Shown here one piece after another: positions 1 to 11,800 of a DNA stretch of 64,000 bases (its first letter is position 1; every line of letters starts with the position of its first letter). The position numbers and the translations under genes were made by a program. The notes under the pieces were generated by a model that had not been told where the DNA came from, made no database searches, and saw nothing but the letters and a program-made list of their open reading frames with translations. Origin of the DNA: Mya arenaria. Taxonomy: Eukaryota; Mollusca; Bivalvia; Myida; Myidae. The stretch is from the NCBI RefSeq assembly GCF_026914265.1, contig NC_069124.1, forward strand, positions 52,998,388 to 53,062,387, read 5' to 3'.

Positions 1-2009
1 ATATATATATATATATATACCAGCAGAATAAATTAATTGTTCATGCTAATTATTTTGTTAAAATGATCAGAGATGTGTGGTGATAACATGTTGTTCACAT
101 ATTCACTCTTATACAGATTATAAATCCTCATAACTAATAGCATATTTAAGACATTTTTTTATCTTTCAATTTTCAATTATTGAGTCATTTTTCATGCCAG
201 ATATATATTCTGAGAGTATATATTCTGTTTACATATTACACTGAATAGTAAAAAAGAAATGAGTGTGTATTTACTACTAAATAAGAAAAAAGTGTTAATG
301 TACATATGAGTGAAAAATGATTTTAAAATAATTTCTCATAAAATTGACATCTTTTGTATGCATTTTTCCACTATTTTTCATACAATCAATAGTTTTCCAG
401 TATCATAATGTTTGTCATGTTGATTAGAAATATACTTCAGCCGTTTTGGTCAATGAAACACTGCCAATTAAATTTGAAAAGTAAAATTGTATGTTAAAGC
501 AAGAAAAAATGATTTACTTAATCTTTGAAAATAAAACTAACCTTCAATTTAAATTTTGACTGTGAATGAAGCACATTATATACAAACTTTTGTGCAATGG
601 CGGTCTTGAACTAATACTATTGCTCACAGGTTTATGGTAAATATCTTTCAGTTCATAAATCATAAATGATACCTAATTGTTTTTCTTTGGTATATTTTAC
701 AATTGATGAACAGTAGATTGTTTAAATTTAGTGAGTGTTTAATTTCCACACTTTTTTGTGAAATATTATCATTGTAATGAATACAAAACCTACAAAATCA
801 TTAAACTGACCATTGCCTTTGGATGATTAAGAATGTTGCTAATATTTAACAAGGCAAAAACAAAAAAGGACATAGCACAATTTAAGCATCCTACAGGATG
901 AAATTGTTTGTTGTATTTCTGTTTACATTTTATAGAAGATTTTGATATTTTGTTTTCATTTTGCATCATGGTATTTTCATTTGCTTGATGTTTTCATTAT
1001 TTTCATGTTTTTATTTGCTATTCAGATTGAAAACAATTACTTTGAATGGGTTAGTATGTTTTTAGGCTTGAAAGTCTGTTCTGTTTTTCCGGATGCTAGC
1101 ATTAGTTTTGTAGATTGTAGATGTTTAAATGTTACACATTGCACTAACAGTTTTGTATGAATGTAGTGATGTCACAATGTAGTATTATTGCACAAAACAT
1201 TGGTATATGGTTAAGGATAGAAAACTAACTGTACTTCATTGCACATGAGTCACACTTAAACACACTGTCAGCCAAAGTTTGTCACAATTTACAATGAGTC
1301 ATTATTTAAGTTACAAATTGAAATGATATGAAGCGACATGGTTTTTGATTTTAGTCATCGTTAAACCAAGGATAAGAAGAAATAGCAGTTTTACAAACAT
1401 ATACACATACACTTGGATGCCATAGATTCTATTGTCTGTACTGAGGGCAGACATAATCTGTTTAAGGCTATCTCAATTAATGTTAAGGAAGGGACATACT
1501 GCACAAAACTCTTGTTTGTCAATGATTATGAAATATTTGATTTTCTGGTCATTATACAGCATAATTGTAAACTGTTCATAGAAAATGCATTTGGAATCTT
1601 TCTTTTAACAAAATATGATATTGAATGAAATGGTACTGTATTGTTACCATGATTATATAAAGTATTGTAGTACAGTATAATCGCAGTTATGTCCCTTCCT
1701 TTGGATTACAGATGAAGCACCATTCTCTAATCATATCATTTTATAAGACAACAGTTGCTATATTATAAAGCATGTCTATTGAATGCATTTGTCTACAGCA
1801 TAGTATAATCAGATGAATACACCAACAAACAAACACAAGCTTACAAAATACCCGAACTATAGAAACACTATTTGTTTACGCCAAATGCATTCATTAAGAC
1901 ACGCATGGCAGTAACACAATGTTCCTGTTCACAATTGTACAAGATCCATATGTTGGTGAATAATCCTGCTAATTCTTGGTGTAGGTCAGTTAGATGTTGT
2001 ATTTTGTAG
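1..2009. other. Probable FHIP1 intron, no gene seen
   Basis: AT-rich sequence with no exon that I can support. It opens with the end of a (TA)n tract at 1-19. Because coding sequence of an FHIP1 gene starts to the right without a start codon, this stretch is inferred to be intron. No conserved N-terminal FHIP exon is visible, so those exons should lie left of the window. Confidence 0.5.
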
Positions 2010-2111
2010 TGTGTGTGACATGCCTACTAACATGCCCAAACCACCTAGCAAGCCCGGTAGAAAACTGTTCCGGTCAAAACGGGACAAGACACTAACACAA
2101 AACCATGTCAG
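2010..2111 (+). CDS. FHIP1: Candidate FHIP1 linker exon
   Basis: A 102-nt open segment lies between an acceptor (TTTTGTAG, ending 2009) and a donor (CAG|GTAACA, 2112). It encodes a basic, proline-rich stretch including MPKPPSKPGRKLFRSKRDK. It ends two bases into a codon, and the next certain exon at 3101 needs exactly two bases, giving a serine at the join. This phase fit is the main support. FHIP proteins have a variable linker just before the region coded at 3101, so low conservation is expected. It could be an alternative exon or chance. Confidence 0.42.
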
Positions 2112-2194
2112 GTAACAACTACAGTATTATACTAACACAATCTCTCAACAAATACTTATATGTTTTTAGATTTTTCTTTCTTTTCGGGTAATAA

Positions 2195-2380
2195 GTCGGC
2201 GGGTTGGTTTCAATAAGATATCTTTGTCATAAACGTTCTGCTGCTAAAGAGTGCTCAGGGCCTCCCGTAAAGTTATATGCAGAATCTATATGATAAATTT
2301 TCTATTGAATGGCAGGTCACGTCTGATAATTTACGATCTCAAGCCTTATGCTTTGTTTTGAAAAGGAGCCCAGATATTTT
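2195..2380 (+). repeat. Dispersed repeat, copy 1
   Basis: This intronic stretch shares blocks in the same order with 7105-7350. They include TTTCAATAA, AAGAGTGCTCAGG, a GTAA-GTTAT block and a TTGAAAAGGAG-like block. The two copies are diverged. No terminal repeats could be defined, so the family and borders are uncertain. Confidence 0.45.
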
Positions 2381-3100
2381 CATAGCCTTGATGTCATCAT
2401 GTTGGTGTCATTGTCGTCATCATGGAAAAGGCAGAGATATATTAGACAAAGAAGATATTATTGTCATGAAACTTGGTATACAAAAACTATACATGTTTAC
2501 TATGACAATATGCGCATGTGTTGTTCCACATTCCATAACACTATTGTTTGTTCAGTTATACCTGTGTACAATGGACGAGTGTTGGCATATGAATGTAATG
2601 CTCTGTTTGGTCTTGTTTTTTGTATTTGTGTAAAAGCTAGATTCTTTTATGTTAAAATAATTTCTGTATGTAAATGGAGTCAGTGCTAAGAATCTTATAA
2701 CTTGAAATGAATTTTGACATCCTGTTTATTCAAAATCATTCTTTTGATAGAACATCTAAAGCACATGCTAGTCCTAAAAGATAGACTGTGTTTTCTGGGA
2801 CTGGTTGGTTTGCCATATCAAAGATTGCCCAATATTCTTACAAGATTCAGTTTGTTTGACTAGAGCACATGCATGCTGTAGCTTTCAATATATAATTTTA
2901 CACCTGCTCAGCCAATGTTGTAAATTTGAGTGGCAAATTTCATTTTAATGTAATGCATTTATAAAATATTTTGCTATGCCACATACAATTGCTTTATGTT
3001 TAGATTTATACGCATTTTGAATTTGTGTTTTTGTTGTCTACTTTCCTAAATTTCTTTTACCACCATGTTTACTTCAATACAATTGGTCTACTTTTTCCAG

Positions 3101-4278
3101 TGACCCTTCTCAGGACAAAGTCAACACTGCCTTTCCACCCGGTACATTTGGAAGCAAGCTAGAGGATTTTGAGACCAGTTATCTGGAATACTTGGCCGAT
3201 GCCCACCTTCGTGTTCTGAAGTGTTCCCAGGCTTGCCACTCATGGCAATATCCGTATGATGGTGACGACCCACCATTCACCAGTTTTGATGTTGACCCCA
3301 GTAACCAGTCTATAGAACTGTCTAAAGATTTCACTGATTCTGTTTCTAACAAGACAGATGAGAGCAAGTTCGCATCAACTGATGCAGAAAATGTCAGTAG
3401 TTTAGAAAGAACCGATGGTGTAGAAAATAACTCAAATGTTGTTCCCAGAAGCTGTGATAATAGTGATTTTAGCATAGTGGATAGTGCAATAGTTAAAACT
3501 GATATTGGAGATGATGATATTAGCTTAACATATGAAAGGGCCAGTAAGAGAGGACGATTCACTTCTGATGAAGACTTCATTACAATGCTTGAAGAAAGTG
3601 CTATCCCTCAAGACAAGTCGGCAAATGTTGAAGATAGCTTGAAAAACTTAGAGTCAGTTTTAACTACTGTTTCACAAACAATGTCTATCTCTTGTACATC
3701 AACACCAAGAAAGGATCGCAGTTTAGATGGAGAATCGATGGTGCTAGGTGCTGAAGGTGAGATGAGCTCTGTGTATTTCGATTGTGAGACCTCCCATGCA
3801 GACGACAGCGCGGCGTTCAAATCCATTGACGACACTTCATTTGATGTCATTGATGATCCCACTAGACAAAAAACTACAAACGCTACAGAATTTGAAATTG
3901 TTGATACTCAGATTACCCAAAGTTCAAATAAAACAAAAGCAGAACAAAGTAGTAAGCCCAGTGATATCACTTCATTTATTGACATATCTTCTGCTGCCCA
4001 GAATTCTGACACAGAAAAGTTGAATTCAGACACAGACTCTATGGAAGTCAGCGTACACCATTTTGGAACAGAAATACCAAAATCTTTGCAACCAGTTAGT
4101 GGCATATTGGTTACCAAGGCGACAGAAGAAGAAAAAGTTGATGGTCAGACAGGAACTAAGGGAGACAAGTCTGTAAGATTTTCAGAGACAACTCAGGTGC
4201 AGACAATAGGCTCTGCAAAGTTGTCATTCAGCATCGGCCTAAATCCATCAGTGAGAGGTGTAGGAACACCAAACATTG
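3101..4278 (+). CDS. FHIP1: FHIP1 exon, Ser/Asp-rich region
   Basis: A long exon with acceptor CTTTTTCCAG and donor ATTG|GTAAGC. It starts with the last base of a split codon and ends with one spare base. It codes the conserved YLEYLADAHL...PYDGDD block, then about 340 low-complexity acidic and Ser/Thr residues likely to be disordered. The TTG at 3192 is an internal Leu codon, not a start. Confidence 0.88.
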
Positions 4279-6131
4279 GTAAGCTTTAAAGATTAATTCA
4301 GTCATTTAAACTTAAAATTTTATGACAAGGATATTTCCTTTTTTTTGTCATAGAGCATCATTACTAAATTTTCCTAAATCATCCTGAAGAATGCATGATT
4401 ATGCAGTATTGACATGTTAAACTTAGTTTTCATTTGTCTGAAAATGTTGTAAATCTAGTGTCAATTTTTGCTTTATCAGTATGAATAATTGAAGACAGAG
4501 GTCACTTCATTCTAAAATTGAGGTGTAGGTTAATCTCAGTAGCAGATTCAATTCAATGCTCTTTATAAAATTGTATGCAATTGATATTATACAGTAGTTA
4601 CGGTAATGCAAGTCCAAATCCATAACATTGAAAGTTTTTGTAAAGCATTGCTACATGATCTTGTCTGTGGTACATCAAAGAAGATAATGATACCCTTCAA
4701 TAAGCCTTGTATGTATTAACAGGGCCATTCCTGACAGCTGTGCTTCTCAAGTTGGAGAGTATGATGCAGAACACCCTGCCGGTGAACCTGATGTTGACGG
4801 GTCTCATCTCTCGTTTGGCTGTGTACAGTCAGCCACTGCTACGATCCTTTCTCCTTAACCACAATCTTGTGTTCCAGCCTACCGTCAAGTCACTTGTACA
4901 GGTAAAGGATGTTTATGAGCGAGATTTTTATTTCATATACTTTAATGTATAATTTGATAATTAACAGTTGATGGGATGACTTTAGAACTGTAGCTACTAT
5001 ATTAATTTATGGATGGACAATTTTGAAAGCAACCTCTTTAGTGATAGTTACTTTTCTCCCTTACATAAACTTCATCAAACTGATTATGTTTAATGGTAAT
5101 TAATTAAATGACAATACTTAAATATACACGTAGGACGTAGGAAGCTCGTGTACATTCAGTACAATACTAACCATTGATAGAAATCTACATAAAACATAAA
5201 ATGTCTTCCAAAGCTTCTATTATAATGTTAAATCTGTGATAATGTAAAATAAGACTCCTACTCACTGAGGGAGAAACTGCCAATATGCTTGATTGCAAAT
5301 CTTAAACATTTTGAGTGTATACAAAATATGTTATTTTCTTCCAATAGGTGTTGACATCAATACGCCAGAGAGTTGACCACTACTCCTATACCATACAGAA
5401 CTTTGAGGCTCTGTTGTTGCGAGCCCGAAGGACGCTTGCCCATCGAGAGGGGAACCTCCCAGAGAGAGCCCACTCTCAAACCCCAAGCCCAGAACTCAAC
5501 ACGAAATTACGGGCTTCTACTGCCGCTGAAATGCCATCAAAAGGTTATATTTTGATTTTATAGTTTTATGTATAAAGTAGATATGAAGTTGTAGTTTTAT
5601 TCTAGAGGTATGTTAGCCATTTCCTTTTGATACACATTCAGTGTTTTTTTAAAAGTTCTAAACAAGAAACAGACTTAAGGTGTTAAAACAAACAACAAGA
5701 TTCATAGACTGGTATATAAAGCTGGTTTAATTGCTTTTACAAAGCAGTTTAATTTCTTTGGAAAGTTGAAACATATGATATTTACGACTGCTGTATGTGG
5801 ATCATTTCCTGTCATGTCTAAATCCGAAATGTTTCCTTTGACAGAAAAAAGACACCGCACTCTGACTGAGCTCCTGTTCCGTCGTAATACACGGGACAAG
5901 AAGTCGTTACCCAGCCCAAATGGAAATGGGAACAAACTGGAGTTATTAACAGGCAACCGAGGCATGCGTTACATCCACAGACGACCAGACGAAAATCCCG
6001 CCAGCTACGGGGAGTCATTGAAGACGAGGAACGCAGTTTATTGCGCCATCGTGCTTGAAGAGTTTGTGAAAGAGCTGGCTTCTCTAACCCAGGAACACTC
6101 AATACTGTTACATGAGGATGAGGAGTTGTGA
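3101..6131 (+). CDS. FHIP1: FHIP1 (FAM160A) Hook-interacting protein, 3' part
   Basis: This is the C-terminal 612 residues of an FTS-and-Hook-interacting protein, coded by exons 3101-4278, 4723-4901, 5348-5543 and 5845-6131. All splice phases agree. In animals FHIP1 joins FTS (AKTIP) and Hook proteins in the FHF complex, which tethers dynein to early endosomes. Recognisable parts are a conserved block with YLADAHL and HSWQYPYDG near the start, a long Ser/Thr/Asp-rich disordered stretch, the signature helices around TGLISRLAVYSQPLLRSFLL and LNHNLVFQPTVKSL, and a C-terminal block with NAVYCAIVLEEFVKELASL. The protein ends in LLHEDEEL. The N-terminal half is outside the window. The gene probably predates the vertebrate FHIP1A/1B split, so it is not assigned to either. 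Confidence 0.9.
4723..4901 (+). CDS. FHIP1: FHIP1 exon, conserved helical core
   Basis: Acceptor TATTAACAG, donor ACAG|GTAAAG. It codes GPFLTAVLLKLESM, then NTLPVNLMLTGLISRLAVYS and QPLLRSFLLNHNLVFQPTV. This is the most conserved C-terminal FHIP segment and the main basis for naming the gene. Confidence 0.92.
5348..5543 (+). CDS. FHIP1: FHIP1 exon
   Basis: Acceptor CTTCCAATAG, donor AAAAG|GTTATA (weak after the GT). It codes VLTSIRQRVDHYSYTIQNFE, then an Arg-rich stretch and a Pro/Ser/Thr linker. It follows phase 0 and ends with one spare base, which the next exon completes to Glu. Confidence 0.88.
5845..6131 (+). CDS. FHIP1: FHIP1 terminal exon
   Basis: Acceptor TTTGACAG. It codes RTLTELLFRRNTR and, further on, NAVYCAIVLEEFVKELASL, ending at TGA 6129-6131. 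The C-terminal block matches the end of FHIP family proteins. Confidence 0.92.
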
Positions 6132-6372
6132 CATGCTGGGCTAGGAAGGCAGAAAAATGTATCATTTATCAATATTTGCTAAATTCAAAGAACACTTTGT
6201 ACTTTATATTAGATTGCTATAAGGGCCTGCCTGTTTTGGGTTATTTATTCATGGTTTTAAAGAGAATGGATTGGAGTAGCAATTCACTTGATACTTCTTA
6301 CATATTACCAACTTTTAATGGCATAAGCGATTGTTAAGTAACGACTGATTAATTTCTAAATAATATTATATG

Positions 6373-6378
6373 AATAAA
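6373..6378 (+). other. Candidate polyadenylation signal for FHIP1
   Basis: AATAAA lies about 240 bases after the FHIP1 stop codon in AT-rich sequence. A second AATAAA is at 6590-6595. Either could be used. Confidence 0.4.
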
Positions 6379-8050
6379 ACTTCATTGCTCCTTTTTTAAA
6401 AATTATTAATTTCATTTATTTAAAATAATTAAGTTTTAAAAAAAATCTGGAAAATTGGCAATATTTTTTAGTATTTGCTTTTTTAGGTTATTTTTAGTTA
6501 GTTTATAGCTTCGTGAAGAGTTCCTCACATGTACCTAAATATGGCTATTTCAAGAGACAAGGTTATATTTTATGTTGTTATTGTATTTTAATAAATTACC
6601 TCATGCTTATTTATAAGAGCACTGCTTTACACTTCCGTTCATATGTTTTACTGCAATTGAAAGTTTATATATTTTAATGCTATCTACAGTTTGTATCTTC
6701 ATTTTGACATTCATTTTAGGCTTTTAGCCAAGGATGAAATTAAGCTGAAATTGGGCTTTGCTTTAAGTAACTTTAAGTACCTGTCTATGTTTTATCTTTC
6801 TAAAATCTTACTTTAAAAACATGATAAATTCTAGTTATTTTGTCATACTTTATAATTATGAAAATTTATAGGTTTATTTAAAGCCCCTTGTTAAGCAGAA
6901 AATGGAAATATTGACATCCTGTTCTTATTTGGAAGTACTCTATGTTTCATTTATTTGCAATAAGAAATGTACGAGTAACATTTTTTTGATTTTACATTTT
7001 ATTCATTTAAGTTAGCAGTAAGTATTCAGATGACATGGACTTATATAATGGTAAGCAGCCTAGCTCTTCAAACAAAACATGGATTTGTATCTCGAGTTGC
7101 TTAAGTTCTGGACCAAGTTTCAATAAAACATCTTAGGCTTCTTAGCTGTAAATCTTGCGCTGCGTAAGAGTGCTCAGGTATGCCTGTAATGTTATGGGCC
7201 GAATCAATGCCATAAATAACATTCAAGAAATCGGACTACACGCTATAAATGTCCTTAAGATATTTTTTATTGAAAGGCAGTTTACGTAAAAAACGTTGTT
7301 ACGCATGTAGATTTACGTACTTAAGTTTTACAATCTTTATTGAAATGAGGGGCTGTGAAATTTTGGGCATTTTATGTTTTAACCATACCATAAAACTTGT
7401 GAGTGCTTTGTTTCAACAAAGATTAAAAAATATTTTATTTTCCAATTTTAAGTCTGTTGAATAAACATCAAAGGGTTCTTTATAATTCTGTTTGAACTGA
7501 TAATATGTACTTGTTGCCCTGCCTTTAGTAATTGCATACTGTGGCCAATAGTCATTAAATGTACAGTGTGTATTTTATGTCGTTCATTTAGTTCTGATAG
7601 TTTTTAGACATTTATGAGCAAAATGCCTTACTTATATATATTCAATAACTATTTTAAATGCTTTATACGTTATCTTAGGTTATTTTGTTTCGCTTGACAT
7701 TACTGTTTACATTTCAGCTTATGATTTTAAATTGATATTCATATTATGGGCACATGTTTTTAGCAATGAAATGAGTTGAAATTTGATTCTTCAAATATTT
7801 GTCACAATGATGTGGTGTAAGAAAGAAACGAGGGCTCTTCTTCATATAACACAATGATTTACCCTCTTTCATAAAAGTATTGTTTTTCTTATGAATGTTT
7901 AAATAATTTGGCTGCTCAGTATACCAATATCTCTAAAATCCATTACAGGGAAATTAACATATAATTTTATGAATTATTTGACATTTATTATGGTAGGTTT
8001 TAACAGGTTTTTTGGTACTAACATTTTATACCCCCTTAAAGATTATCTGT
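6379..8050. other. 3' flank of FHIP1, dispersed repeat copy 2
   Basis: AT-rich and without any gene that I can support. Positions about 7105-7350 hold a second copy of the dispersed repeat seen at 2195-2380. Confidence 0.5.
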
Positions 8051-8278
8051 GACATTATTCATAATACAACTTAAGTACTTTTTTTTTTATCTTAAAACAA
8101 ATTCCTATGTTTTTCATACTCAATTTTTAAAAGAATTGCAAGCGTGTTTTTTTTCGTTGTTTATTTCATAAAACTAATGAGAATTAAGTATTTTAGATAT
8201 TAACAAGTTTTTATACCATATGACCAGCGATATTCTTAACTTAAGAAAAAATGACTTAAGATGTTTTATGAATACCTG
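8051..8278. mobile_element. Degenerate MITE copy (ATTCATAAAGCATCT family)
   Basis: The right end, CTTAAGATGTTTTATGAATAC, closely matches the right end of the better copy at 10281-10513. The left end (ATTCATAATACAACTTAAGT) is a diverged inverted counterpart. It has about the same length as the other copy and no coding capacity. Confidence 0.5.
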
Positions 8279-8319
8279 TCTTGGGGGGCTATATAGGAAT
8301 TGTGTTTGTCCCATTGTAA

Positions 8320-9075
8320 CCCTGGAAACCTCATAGGAATGTTGGTCAGCAAGGGTTGTTGTGTTCCTGCAATTTGTTTGACATGTCAATCTGTTGAACA
8401 ATAGTTATGGACATTGAAAGATGGTAAACATGGTCTGCAAATTATTGTGTTGCATTTAACTCCAAAAATATTGCACCTACAGTCATGAAACTTCATAGAA
8501 ATGTTGGCCAGCACGGGCAGTTGTGAACATGCATTTTGTTTGACATTTCTCTTTTCTCTTGAAGAAGTAAAAATGGTCCGAAAATATTGTGCCGCATAAA
8601 GCCCAAAAAGTATTACAAACCTACTTTCATGAAACTTCATAGAAATGTTGGCCAGCACGGGCAGTTGTGAACATGCATTTTGTTTGACATTTCACTTTTC
8701 TCTTGAAGAAGTAAAAATGGTCAGAAAATATTGTGCCGCATAAAGCCCAAAAAGTATTACAAACCTACTTTCATGAAACTTCATAGGAATGTTGGTCAGG
8801 ATAGGCAGTTGTGAACATGCATTTTGTTTGACATTTCACTTTTCTCTTGAAGAAGTAAAAATGGTCAGAAAATATTGTGCCGCATAAAGCCCAAAAAGTA
8901 TTACAAACCTACTTTCATGAAACTTCATAGGAATGTTGGCCAGGATAGGCAGTTGTGAACATGCATTTTGTTTGACATTTCACTTGGCCATTGAAGTTGG
9001 TCTGCAAAATATTTTATCACATAAATTGTATTTGACCAATGCTCTTGAAACTTCAAAGGAATGTTGGTCAGTTTT
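8320..9075. repeat. ~144-bp tandem repeat, about six units
   Basis: The block GAAACTTCATAG-AATGTTGG recurs at about 8325, 8487, 8631, 8775, 8919 and 9047. The four central starts are spaced exactly 144 bp apart, and the outer units are diverged. Each central unit holds TGAACATGCATTTTGTTTGA and GTGCCGCATAAAGCCC. Short open frames here are by-products of the repeat. Confidence 0.9.
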
Positions 9076-10280
9076 ATAATGCACATGCCCGTGCTATTAA
9101 TTCCAAAATATGACAACCATCCCTGTGTCCAGGTGGTGTCTGGGAAGAATGTGTCTTGGGTATTCATCGCTTCAGGGACAGCTTTAGTTTTCATTTTTTT
9201 GTTATACAGCCTATGTTTATTTGATTTCTTGCCAGTAATGCATTGTTGCCTTAAGCTCAGGTTTAAATCTTAAAACTATGGTTCTGCTTGAAACAGTTTG
9301 CCCTATCTATCTTTTATGTTCTCAAGACATTAGGCCGATTGTTCAGAACGTTGTGCAAGTTAACGTTGTTAATGTCTTCGTTGTTAACTTTCAAACATGT
9401 GGTGTTCTGAAAGATTAATGGATATACTTGTAATGTGCAGTATGTGAGACAACTCTTTAAGCTGTACTTCTTTTATTTAGATCTATTAGCACATTATCAA
9501 GTATTTCAAATTTAAAATTGTGAACTGTAACAATGTTCTGAACTATCGCCAGATTGTCCTTATTGCAATTGGTAGAAAAATTTAATGTTGCTTTGAAAGT
9601 AAATTAACAAGTTTTGATGTGCACAATGAAGTATTGTGAAAGTCCCTATGAATAAATGAAATAACCATACATATCACTTGCACTGATTTATGCACATAAC
9701 TGGCAGCAAATGTCGCAGCCCTGCACTGAATGTATTCAATGTATAACTTATATTACTATATGTCATTACTCATTAAGCTTGTAAGAAACCCCATTTTGAA
9801 CTAGGAAAAAAGTAAAAAAACATTTTGACACTTTTTATGTTGTCTTTTTTAATCATGTTCTATTGAAAATGTAGGCAAGTCGTGCAATTTGTATAAATTT
9901 ATTTGGAGTATTTTAGGTTGTTTTTCAGGGTTTCAGGCACACATTTTTCCATTTATGGACTTGAATGTTACTGCCATGTTTGTCTTTAATCAGCTTTTAT
10001 TAAGGCTGTTTCACATTTCTTCCCCCAATTTGTTTTACATTCTTTGTTTTATTTTAATTAATTACACGTTCAAACATCATCATGATGACTAAAATCAACA
10101 TTACTAAAAATCTTTCCAAATGTTACATATTTCAAAGTTTAATCATATCTTTTAAAGGTTGTGTGGTACCTGTTTGTGCTTCCAAACTCTTAAGATAGTG
10201 CAACCCCTTTACGCCAGCGATGGACTTAATTGGGTTGCGCTACCTTCAACTCATTGCTTAATAAATGAAGTTCGGGGGCA
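9076..10280. other. Intergenic, nothing recognised
   Basis: AT-rich sequence with frequent stops in all frames. I see no gene, RNA or clear repeat. Confidence 0.5.
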
Positions 10281-10513
10281 GTATTCATAAAGCATCTCAA
10301 GTTATTTCCTTACTTAAGTCACTTTCTTATTTGGGTATCTATTTAGTCATATGAAATAAAAACTTAAAAATTTCAAAATACATTCTTTTCATTGACCTTA
10401 TTCAAACAAAATACTTAAATGTAAAAATACATTTCTTTTCTTTTAATTTGACTATGAAAATATTAATAAGTCGAAATTAAGTTGGAAAATTACTTAAGAT
10501 GCTTTATGAATAC
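10281..10513. mobile_element. MITE with ~21-bp terminal inverted repeats
   Basis: The left end GTATTCATAAAGCATCTCAAG and the right end CTTAAGATGCTTTATGAATAC are inverted copies differing at one base. The interior is 190 bp of non-coding AT-rich sequence. The size and lack of coding fit a non-autonomous DNA transposon. The superfamily is not determined. Confidence 0.8.
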
Positions 10514-10870
10514 ATCCCCGGATCTATTCATGGATCTATTCACGGATCTATTCACGATACATGCATGTTTTTGGCGTCATGTATTTTGTCCCACGTTCCG
10601 GCTTAACGAGCTTTGTTTTATGTAGACTTGTTACATATCATCTTTACTAGTTATTGTATATGCGTTTGTATCCCTAGTCAAACACTATAAGCCGCAATAA
10701 ACTTTCCACTAACTCGTTTTTGTGTTTTAAATTGAACCATTGACCACGGTTATCTCACTGATAATATCGAAATTGATGGTTTCTTATACTGTACAGTTAC
10801 TTTCTACTTCTTCAAATAGTTTTAAGATTGCTTATTCAGTTACTGGTAATGTTTTTTAAGAGTACAGCAA

Positions 10871-10975
10871 GTACAGTCGAACCCCGTTATCGTTCCAACT
10901 CACAGGGACCACCGAAAAAAACGACATCGTACATCGGAAATTCGAGCCAAGCGGGAATGTTTGCAATCAATAGAA
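10871..10975 (+). mobile_element. pogo/Tigger-like transposon end
   Basis: TA followed by CAGTCGAACCCCGTTATC, with a nearby ATTCGAGCCAAGCG motif, resembles terminal repeats of pogo-like (Tc1/mariner superfamily) elements. No transposase and no opposite end are visible. A similar end occurs at 23176. It directly abuts the 23-bp satellite. Confidence 0.5.
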
Positions 10976-10993
10976 TACAGTTGGTGTTAACAT

Positions 10994-11418
10994 TCGAGCC
11001 AACGAGAAAAGCGACCTCGAGCCAACGAGAAAAGCGACCTCGAGCCAACGAGAAAAGCGACCTCGAGCCAACGAGAAAAGCGACCTCGAGCCAACGAGAA
11101 AAGCGACCTCGAGCCAACGAGAAAAGCGACCTCGAGCCAACGAGAAAAGCGACCTCGAGCCAACGAGAAAAGCGACCTCGAGCCAACGAGAAAAGCGACC
11201 TCGAGCCAACGAGAAAAGCGACCTCGAGCCAACGAGAAAAGCGACCTCGAGCCAACGAGAAAAGCAACCTCGAGCCAACGAGAAAAGCAACCTCGAGCCA
11301 ACGAGAAAAGCAAGCTCGAGCCAACGAGAAAAGCAACCTCGAGCCAACGAGAAAAGCAAGCTCGAGCCAACGAGAAAAGCAACCTCGAGCCAACGAGAAA
11401 AGCAAGCTCGAGCCAACA
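10994..11418. repeat. 23-bp satellite, ~18 copies
   Basis: The unit is TCGAGCCAACGAGAAAAGC plus ACCx/GACC-type variants, repeated head to tail. Early copies carry GCGACC. Late copies carry GCAACC and GCAAGC, alternating at the right end as a 46-bp dimer. Because 23 is not a multiple of 3 and the unit has no stops, long open frames appear on both strands (about 130 to 205 codons). These are not treated as genes. Confidence 0.95.
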
Positions 11419-11659
11419 GGGCTCGAGTGGTTATTCATCAATTGAGTACATAAACTGGTTTATTAAATCAGTTCAGGCTTCAGCATAACCTTAAAGTTTA
11501 CAACTTTTTCTCCATCAGCGATCTTAGAGCAGCCAAAATAACGCTTAAGTCAACAGTCGGAAGGTTTTAGTACTATGGCTTATCATTAGAAAAAAAGTAA
11601 ATGGTATGGTTAGAATTCGTCTTTTCGGTATTTACTAATTTGTTTTAGCTCGATTGTGA

Positions 11660-11800
11660 TGAAAGCTGATAGCTTATGGAATCACTCACTAGTCTGTTTC
11701 CTGGGCAGAAACCAGAACTGGTGTCCATTATGAGAGGCCATGAGAAAGTACCCCTGGTGCGGATCGAACCCACGACCTCTTGTGTGAAAATGGTATGTGG
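11660..11800 (-). mobile_element. tRNA-derived SINE, 5'-damaged
   Basis: Read on the minus strand it has a B-box-like GTGGGTTCGATCC, then GGGTACTTTCTCATGGCCTC and a core with GGTTTCTGCCCAGGAAAC. The A-box half is not recognisable. The same GGTACTTTC...GACCTCTCA body follows the tRNA-like head at 24925, so both belong to one SINE family. Confidence 0.65.

Noticed and set aside
3608-4117. Minus-strand frames opposite the FHIP1 long exon
   Set aside because: They mirror the Ser/Asp-rich sense exon, whose frame, phase and homology are clear.
10828-11445. 205-codon Arg/Glu/Lys-rich frame and antisense partners
   Set aside because: All are readings of the 23-bp satellite; no splice context and no conserved domain.
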